NCBI GenBank assembly: GCA_017995495.1
Contig: JAGOIS010000089.1
Span: forward strand, 1-6,304
Source: Candidatus Cloacimonadota bacterium
GTDB lineage: Bacteria > Cloacimonadota > Cloacimonadia > Cloacimonadales > Cloacimonadaceae
DNA length: 6,304 nt
Reading direction: 5' to 3'
This document shows, in pieces, positions 1-4,049 of this stretch. The position numbers and the translations under genes were made by a program. The notes under the pieces are model-generated. The model worked only from the letters and a program-made list of their open reading frames with translations. It was not told the DNA's origin and searched no databases. Each line of letters opens with the position of its first letter. Position 1 is the stretch's first letter.

Positions 1-2
1 AG

Positions 3-1037
3 CGCAACCCTGATGAGATCAGGGCTTTGGGCCCGGTCGACCTCATTGTGGACAACCAGGGCAAGACCGCCATCGCCGACATCATAAACCAGACGGAGTA
101 CAGCTTTCAGGATATCATGGCCACCCCGGATTTCGTTTACCGCTCCGTAGCCAGGATGGTGGAACACAGCCGCGCCTTCCAAAAAGTGCAGGATGGCTGC
201 AATTACCGCTGCGCCTACTGTGCGGTTCCTTACGGCCGCGGCAACAGCCGTTCCGCCAGATTCACGGATGTTTTGGAGCAAGCCAGGCTGTTTGTTGCCA
301 ACGGCTACAAGGAGATCGTCCTCGGAGGCGTGAACCTTGGCCTCTATAAGGATGGTGAACGCGGATTGGCAGAGCTTGTGGAGGCCATGCAGGAAATCCA
401 CGGGCTGGAACTCATCCGCCTGAGCTCGCTGGAGCCCATGCTCTTTTCAGAGGATCTGCTGGCTCGGATCAGCCGATGCTCAAAACTCTGCCCCCATTTC
501 CACCTGGCCCTCCAGTCCGGCTGCGACAGTGTTTTGCAGCGTATGGGACGCAGCTGCACCTGCTCCGCGTTCCGCTCTCTGGTGGATAACATCCTTTCCA
601 CCCTGCCCGAAGCCGCCATCGGCCTCGACGTTATCGCCGGATTCCCTGCCGAGACGGCATCCGAGTTTCAAGCCACGCTGGACCTGATCTCGGACCTCCA
701 CGTCACCTACCTTCACGCCTTCTCCTTTTCCCGACGCTGGGGCACTCCGGCAGACACCCTGCCAGACCAGGTGCCCAAAGCGGAAAAGAACCACCGCGTG
801 ACCCTGCTCAACGCGCTGAGCGACCACAAAAAGCGGATCTACACTGAAAGGCTTCTGCAACAAGGCATCAGCCTCCGCGGAGTCTGTGAAAGCGTCGCGG
901 ATGGCCTTGCCACCTGCCTTTCAGACCATTATCTCCGGGCTTACGCTGATGTATCCGCAAACCCGGGTGATTTGTTTCGGGGAAAAGCAGCCCGACAGCA
1001 CGCTGATGGCGTTTTGCTGGACCGCCAACCAGTTTGA
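3..1037 (+). CDS. mtaB: tRNA t6A37 methylthiotransferase MtaB, 5'-truncated by window edge
   Basis: This is a radical-SAM methylthiotransferase that would convert N6-threonylcarbamoyladenosine at tRNA position 37 to its 2-methylthio form in the cytoplasm. The frame is open to the left edge, so the first residues seen (RNPDEIRALGPVD) are the tail of the N-terminal UPF0004 domain, and the true start lies outside. The radical-SAM cluster motif CNYRCAYC is encoded at 198-221, followed by the family's PYGRG and SRS elements. Further on come EIVLGGVNLGLY, LSSLEP, HFHLALQSGCD, DVIAGFP and a GTPAD segment. KVQDGC before the cluster and the SSLEP/LQSGCD wording fit MtaB better than MiaB or RimO. The last ~55 residues look like a TRAM RNA-binding domain. 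There are 344 residues visible against a family length near 430-450, so about 90 are missing. The stop is TGA at 1035-1037. No clear terminator follows. MtaB assignment is confident; MiaB is the main alternative. Confidence 0.9.
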   Translation, partial: RNPDEIRALGPVDLIVDNQGKTAIADIINQTEYSFQDIMATPDFVYRSVARMVEHSRAFQKVQDGCNYRCAYCAVPYGRGNSRSARFTDVLEQARLFVANGYKEIVLGGVNLGLYKDGERGLAELVEAMQEIHGLELIRLSSLEPMLFSEDLLARISRCSKLCPHFHLALQSGCDSVLQRMGRSCTCSAFRSLVDNILSTLPEAAIGLDVIAGFPAETASEFQATLDLISDLHVTYLHAFSFSRRWGTPADTLPDQVPKAEKNHRVTLLNALSDHKKRIYTERLLQQGISLRGVCESVADGLATCLSDHYLRAYADVSANPGDLFRGKAARQHADGVLLDRQPV

Positions 1038-1112
1038 AAACCGCCCTTCGGCTTCGCAAATCCCCAAAGACAGTGATAACCAGGGTTTGAGTAAGTCCTT
1101 CGGATAATTGTC

Positions 1113-1141
1113 TTGACAAATTCCCGGCTTCCAAAGTTCAT
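1113..1141 (+). promoter_or_regulatory. Putative sigma-70-type promoter for tRNA-Phe
   Basis: A perfect TTGACA box lies at 1113-1118. With a 17-nt spacer the -10 position would be GTTCAT at 1136-1141, which matches TATAAT at only three of six bases. Transcription would begin a few bases before the tRNA 5' end at 1154, which suits a tRNA gene with a short leader. The weak -10 keeps this tentative; the tRNA could instead be cotranscribed with mtaB. Confidence 0.35.
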
Positions 1142-1153
1142 GCCATCACTTGT

Positions 1154-1229
1154 GGCGAGATAGCTCAGCCGGTAGAGCAGAGGCCTGAAAAGCCTTGTGT
1201 CCCCAGTTCAATTCTGGGTCTCGCCACCA
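1154..1229 (+). tRNA. tRNA-Phe (anticodon GAA), CCA encoded
   Basis: The full cloverleaf can be folded by hand. The acceptor stem GGCGAGA (1154-1160) pairs with TCTCGCC (1219-1225), with discriminator A1226 and an encoded CCA at 1227-1229. The D stem GCTC/GAGC encloses an 8-nt loop. The anticodon stem GAGGC/GCCTT (one G-T pair) encloses the loop CTGAAAA, which gives anticodon GAA at 1187-1189, U33 and A37. The variable region is 5 nt. The T arm is CCCAG/CTGGG around the loop TTCAATT. At 76 nt with CCA it is a normal elongator tRNA that reads UUC/UUU. It lies 116 nt after mtaB and is followed within 10 nt by an intrinsic terminator. Confidence 0.97.
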
Positions 1230-1238
1230 GTAACTTTC

Positions 1239-1263
1239 AGCGCTTGCTCCAAGCGCTTTTTTT
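1239..1263 (+). terminator. Rho-independent terminator after tRNA-Phe
   Basis: A perfect 8-bp stem, AGCGCTTG (1239-1246) with CAAGCGCT (1250-1257), closes a 3-nt CTC loop. It is followed by an uninterrupted T-tract running to 1263. This is a textbook intrinsic terminator, placed 9 nt after the tRNA CCA end. Because the next start codon is at 1277, it lies inside any transcript that runs from the tRNA into the oxidoreductase gene. Confidence 0.9.
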
Positions 1264-1276
1264 ATTTGGGGACCTG

Positions 1277-2809
1277 ATGAAAATATTCACCTTGCGCAAC
1301 CTTCGCTTCACGGCCCGGCCGGAATTCTCGTTGGAAGAGGAAACAGCCGCCAAACTGGGCCTGCCCGTCTCCGCGTTCAGGATCGACAGGATAGTCCGCA
1401 AAGCCTTGGATACTCGCCGCCGCGGCCACCCAGTCTTTGATTTCACCCTCCTGCTTGGCTTCACCGGCACCATCCCCAACCACAAGGACCTGACTCTCTT
1501 CGAACCCCAGCCAAAACCTCTTGCCGAGGCCATTACATCCCCCGACTCCCATCCCTACATCATTGGCATGGGTCCCGCCGGTCTGTTCTGTGCTCTGGCG
1601 ATGGTTGAAAATGGCCTCCAGCCCTGGCTGTTCGACCGGGGGGACGCGTTGGAGGCAAGAGCAGAAAAAGTGGAGGCACTCTGGCGCAAAGGCTCTCTGG
1701 ACGAGGATTCCAACGTCCAGTTCGGCGAAGGTGGTGCCGGGGCTTGGTCGGATGGAAAACTCACCTCCCGGGGCAGTGATCCCTCGATCCAACAGGTTTT
1801 CGATCAGATGCTGCGTTTTGGCGCGCCTCCCGAGATCGCCTGGGAAGCCCTTCCCCACCTGGGAACTGAGGGTATCCGGGCTTTGGTATTGAAGCTCAGA
1901 AACCACCTGTTTGAACATGGCTGCCGTTTCTTTTACCGCCATCAGCTTGAGGACCTGGAACCAAGATCGGGAAAGGTCTCCCGGGTCAGGATCAACGCTG
2001 AGTGGCACTCGCCTGGAATAATCGTCCTGGCCCTGGGCAACGCGGCCCGCAAGACCTGGCCCATCTTGCAGCAGCGGGGCATGGAACTGGAACCGAAACC
2101 TTTCGCCCTGGGTTTTCGGATAGAGCAGGATCAAGCCCGGGTGAACACCATGATCTACGGAGACGGCCCCTGGGCGGATTTTCTGGGACCTGCCAGTTAC
2201 CGGCTCACCGCCAAAACAGCCTACACCTTCTGCATGTGCCCGGGCGGGCAGGTGATCGCGGCCTCTTCGGAACAGGGTGGTGTGGTTACCAACGGCATGA
2301 GTTTTTCCGCCAGGGCGAACCGGTATGCCAACAGCGCGGTCGTCACTCCGGTGGATTCTGTGGATTACGGCGAGGGCCTGTGGTCTGGGGTGGAATTGCA
2401 GCGCCACTTGGAAAGCTTGTCTTTCCGGGCTGGTTTCCTGGCGCCCGCCCAGTCCGCGCAAGCCTTCCTCAAAGGCCAGCCCGAGGCAGCAACTGCCGCT
2501 GTGTCCTACCTGCCCGGAGTTTATCCTGCTGACCTCGCCCGGCTGTTCCCTCCCCAGATCAGTTCCCGCCTGGGTTCAGCCCTCGTCAGGTTCGATCAGG
2601 TCTTGCCCGGATTCTCCCGCGACGCGGTGTTGATCTCGCCGGAAACCCGCACCTCGTCTCCCATCAGGATGCTGAGACACCGGGAGCGGATGAATTGCCT
2701 GGGGCTGGAAAACCTCTATCCGATCGGCGAGGGAAGCGGTTACGCGGGAGGGATCATCAGCAGCGCGGCGGATGGCTGGAGGCTGGGAGAACGGATCAAG
2801 CCCGGATAA
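1277..2809 (+). CDS. NAD(P)/FAD-dependent oxidoreductase, COG2509-type (function unknown)
   Basis: This is a cytoplasmic flavoprotein of the family annotated as uncharacterised FAD-dependent dehydrogenases; substrate and partner are unknown. From the ATG at 1277 it is 510 residues. Residues 1-92 form the family's N-terminal domain (FRIDRIVRKALDTRRRG). The dinucleotide-binding glycine motif GMGPAG is at 97-102, followed by an acidic/basic pair DRG near 120. Family signatures follow in order: NVQFGEGGAGAWSDGKL (146-162), KPFALGFRIE (274-283), TFCMCPGG (317-324, Cys319 and Cys321), ETRTSSP (456-462) and the C-terminal FAD-contact stretch GEGSGYAGGI (484-493). An in-frame TTG at 1244 lies inside the terminator stem and is rejected as start. 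A GGGGA element at 1268-1272 offers a modest ribosome binding site 4 nt before the ATG. The gene has almost no room for its own promoter after the upstream terminator. It converges with the next gene, with 27 nt between them. Family call is strong, biochemical role unknown. Confidence 0.9.
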   Translation: MKIFTLRNLRFTARPEFSLEEETAAKLGLPVSAFRIDRIVRKALDTRRRGHPVFDFTLLLGFTGTIPNHKDLTLFEPQPKPLAEAITSPDSHPYIIGMGPAGLFCALAMVENGLQPWLFDRGDALEARAEKVEALWRKGSLDEDSNVQFGEGGAGAWSDGKLTSRGSDPSIQQVFDQMLRFGAPPEIAWEALPHLGTEGIRALVLKLRNHLFEHGCRFFYRHQLEDLEPRSGKVSRVRINAEWHSPGIIVLALGNAARKTWPILQQRGMELEPKPFALGFRIEQDQARVNTMIYGDGPWADFLGPASYRLTAKTAYTFCMCPGGQVIAASSEQGGVVTNGMSFSARANRYANSAVVTPVDSVDYGEGLWSGVELQRHLESLSFRAGFLAPAQSAQAFLKGQPEAATAAVSYLPGVYPADLARLFPPQISSRLGSALVRFDQVLPGFSRDAVLISPETRTSSPIRMLRHRERMNCLGLENLYPIGEGSGYAGGIISSAADGWRLGERIKPG

Positions 2810-2836
2810 CCAGATGTCGCTTGCGCGGGCCTGGCG

Positions 2837-3409
2837 TCAATTGCTCTGGATGCACTGGCGGATCACGTTGATGATAACAATGATCGCCACTATGAGACCC
2901 CAGGATGATTTTTTTCTGGAAGAGGGAGTCCTGCTTTGACCCTCAGGCCTGTCTGGTTGTGGAAAGCGGTATTCCGGGGGCGCCTGAGGCTGTTGCGGGC
3001 TTGCCACCGGGCCTGGCGATTGCTCCATCGGTTGGCCTGAGTCCGCTGTCCCGGTTTTATAGGTGACGATCACTTCTTCTTTTTTTTGCCTGCTGCGGAT
3101 GATCGCCAATATGATGTAATAGATCAGCAGGGCAATGCCGACCGAGAGGATGATCTGTAACCAGGGCGGGATCTGCTGCCAGCCTGTTGTGATCGTGTCG
3201 CTTTCCATCCCGGGTTCAATCTCCGGGGTTTGCGGATCAACCCAATCCTGAGGCTCCTGCAGGGCAAAACCCCTGTTTTCTTCAACAGCCGCGGCAGACA
3301 TCAGCTCGGTTTTGCCGCCGGCCCAGGCAAAGCTTGGAACAAGCAGCAGAAGCGCCAACAGGCAAAGCAGGGCTGGAGCAACTCCAGTTCTCGGTTTGAG
3401 TTTCAACAT
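2837..3409 (-). CDS. Unrecognised secreted/membrane protein with two TM segments
   Basis: I do not recognise a family. Read from the third of three consecutive ATG codons the product is 190 residues. Residues 1-30 look like a signal peptide: basic start, leucine-rich core LLCLLALLLLVPS, possible cleavage after AWA. An acidic region (about 31-80) would be outside the membrane. A strong membrane segment spans about 84-104 and is followed by RSRQKK. Next comes a flexible linker rich in Pro, Gln and Ser (about 118-167), then RKKSS and a second hydrophobic segment at about 169-184, ending in a short polar tail. The positive charges flanking both segments put the linker in the cytoplasm. AAGAGG on the minus strand (3416-3421) is a plausible ribosome binding site. 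It sits 6 nt before the third ATG and is directly against the first, so I chose 3409; starts at 3412 or 3415 remain possible. No catalytic motif is visible. Coding status is likely from the signal peptide, SD and TM pattern. Confidence 0.7.
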   Translation of the reverse strand: MLKLKPRTGVAPALLCLLALLLLVPSFAWAGGKTELMSAAAVEENRGFALQEPQDWVDPQTPEIEPGMESDTITTGWQQIPPWLQIILSVGIALLIYYIILAIIRSRQKKEEVIVTYKTGTADSGQPMEQSPGPVASPQQPQAPPEYRFPQPDRPEGQSRTPSSRKKSSWGLIVAIIVIINVIRQCIQSN

Positions 3410-3437
3410 CATCATCCTCTTGGTTGTAGATTATCTC

Positions 3438-3466
3438 AAGATTCCTCCCCGCCATAATATTGTCAA
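3438..3466 (-). promoter_or_regulatory. Putative promoter for the two-TM protein gene
   Basis: On the minus strand a perfect TTGACA occupies 3466-3461. Seventeen nucleotides further on, AATCTT (3443-3438) stands at the -10 position but matches the consensus at only three of six bases. Transcription would begin near 3431, about 20 nt before the chosen start codon. The -35 match and position are good and the -10 is weak, so this is tentative. Confidence 0.3.
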
Positions 3467-3565
3467 GCTGAAATCCCATTCCCTGCTCCCATGTGGATTT
3501 GAGCGGCCGCCAGAGTTTGTGTGGACTGGCTTTGTCCCCCCGTGGCGAAGTGATCAATTCCCGAC

Positions 3566-3660
3566 ACGGCTCCGGCGATCAATACGGTATAAATACGGAA
3601 TCAATACGGATTTCATCCGTATTGATTCCGTATTTATACCGTATTGATCGCCGGAGCTGT
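3566..3660. repeat. 95-nt near-perfect inverted repeat (46-bp arms, 3-nt loop)
   Basis: The left arm 3566-3611 and right arm 3615-3660 are complementary at 45 of 46 positions; the only exception is G3568 opposite T3658, which would still pair in RNA. Positions 3569-3611 and 3615-3657 match perfectly over 43 bp. The loop is TTC (3612-3614). Complementarity stops at 3565/3661 and the flanks are unrelated, which argues against a simple fold-back artefact. No T-tract follows on either strand, so it is not a classical intrinsic terminator. It lies upstream of both divergent flanking genes. The role is unknown: protein-binding site, structured RNA or remnant of a small palindromic element are all possible. 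Confidence 0.95.
3580..3646. repeat. Six 11-bp units (three direct, three inverted) inside the palindrome
   Basis: The left arm contains three abutting 11-bp units: CAATACGGTAT (3580-3590), AAATACGGAAT (3591-3601) and CAATACGGATT (3602-3612), sharing the core AATACGG. The right arm carries their mirror images at 3614-3624, 3625-3635 and 3636-3646. A period of 11 bp is close to one turn of B-DNA, so all cores in an arm would face the same side of the helix. Confidence 0.9.
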
Positions 3661-3676
3661 CCAAAACAACGGACAG
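3657..3676. repeat. Small hairpin abutting the long palindrome
   Basis: CTGTCC (3657-3662) and GGACAG (3671-3676) form a 6-bp dyad around an 8-nt loop. Its left half overlaps the last four bases of the long palindrome's right arm, so in single-stranded form the two structures would compete there. No T-tract follows immediately. Confidence 0.5.
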
Positions 3677-3713
3677 AAATTTTCACGCTATCAATGCACT
3701 AGAAAGAACGGGA

Positions 3714-3731
3714 TTCCAGCCTGCTCTGGAA
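3714..3731. repeat. Small hairpin TTCCAG/CTGGAA
   Basis: TTCCAG (3714-3719) pairs with CTGGAA (3726-3731) around a 6-nt loop. There is no adjacent T-tract. This may be chance, but it is one of several dyads clustered in the same non-coding region. Confidence 0.4.
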
Positions 3732-3848
3732 GAAAGCGGGCATTAGGTTTTGTCAACAAACATGAACACAAGCCAAAAGACGCGCATAAGCTCTTTACCT
3801 TTCAAATCCACGAGAGCTATGAGGATAAAACGGCTGGAGGTATCGCCC

Positions 3849-3873
3849 CACCTGGCTTTGGCACGACCAGGTG
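3849..3873. repeat. 7-bp inverted repeat CACCTGG/CCAGGTG
   Basis: CACCTGG (3849-3855) is perfectly complementary to CCAGGTG (3867-3873) with an 11-nt loop. It ends 20 nt before the promoter-like TTGACG box of the peptidase gene, so it could be an operator or simply a hairpin. It lacks a T-tract, so terminator function is unlikely. Confidence 0.45.
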
Positions 3874-3892
3874 TCCGAGAGTGAAAAATAAC

Positions 3893-3922
3893 TTGACGCG
3901 GATCGTAAAGATAAAAAATAAT
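3893..3922 (+). promoter_or_regulatory. Putative promoter for the C10 peptidase gene
   Basis: TTGACG (3893-3898, five of six matches) and AATAAT (3917-3922, five of six) are separated by 18 nt in an A-rich context. Transcription would start near 3929-3931 and leave a leader of about 120 nt before the ATG. An 8-bp palindrome GTGTACAC (3931-3938) sits at the expected start site and could be an operator. This is the best promoter match in the intergenic region. Confidence 0.5.
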
Positions 3923-4049
3923 GCGATTGGGTGTACACTCAGACAGAGCGGAATATCGAGGACCAAAGACGTCCGCAAGCAATTTGCATAACAACAGAGT
4001 TGGGGTTCACCCCGGGATTGGGGACTCGGCAATGTTTAAGGAGTTAAGA

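Larger units (their letters stand above)
3410..4049. other. Non-coding divergent intergenic region with several inverted repeats
   Basis: About 640 nt separate the divergently transcribed two-TM protein gene and the peptidase gene. Open frames here on both strands (for example 3644-3991 plus, 3743-3994 minus) lack ribosome binding sites, recognisable motifs and sensible composition, so I call no gene. The region holds a long perfect palindrome (3566-3660), smaller dyads at 3657-3676, 3714-3731 and 3849-3873, and promoter-like sequences facing each flanking gene. It is visibly AT-richer than the flanking genes. No tRNA or recognised riboswitch was seen. Confidence 0.6.

Noticed and set aside
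27..1037. TTG at 27 as the true start of the methylthiotransferase
   Set aside because: The frame stays open to the left edge with family-like residues before it, and the N-terminal domain is missing. The gene is therefore cut by the window and does not start here.
3..1229. Idea that mtaB and tRNA-Phe are paired because the enzyme modifies that tRNA
   Set aside because: MtaB acts on tRNAs carrying t6A37, which read ANN codons. tRNA-Phe reads UUY and its A37 would be a MiaB-type target, so adjacency is probably incidental unless the enzyme is really MiaB.
1244..1276. Upstream in-frame TTG start for the oxidoreductase
   Set aside because: The TTG falls inside the terminator stem, and the extra residues (LQALFLFGDL) come from the hairpin and T-tract. 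The ATG at 1277 fits the family start better.
1262..2461. Long open frame of 399 codons on the minus strand
   Set aside because: It lies opposite the clearly recognisable FAD oxidoreductase, has no domain signature, and is an expected shadow of a GC-rich gene.
2810..2836. Possible shared terminator between the converging genes
   Set aside because: Only weak GCCCG/CGGGC pairing with a long loop is visible and there is no T-tract, so no terminator is called.
3580..3646. Possible CRISPR-like or ordinary tandem repeat array
   Set aside because: Units are only 11 bp with no spacers and switch orientation at the centre, so this is a palindrome of short units and not a CRISPR array.
3566..3660. 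Long palindrome read as a bidirectional intrinsic terminator
   Set aside because: Neither strand has a T-tract after the stem, and it lies upstream of both flanking genes, not between gene ends.
3644..3991. Open frame of 115 codons on the plus strand in the intergenic region
   Set aside because: It starts within the long palindrome, has no ribosome binding site or known motif, and its composition looks like translated non-coding DNA.
3743..3994. Open frame of 83 codons on the minus strand
   Set aside because: It uses a TTG start without a Shine-Dalgarno sequence and overlaps the peptidase promoter region. A hydrophobic patch alone is not enough to call a gene, though conservation in other genomes would change this.
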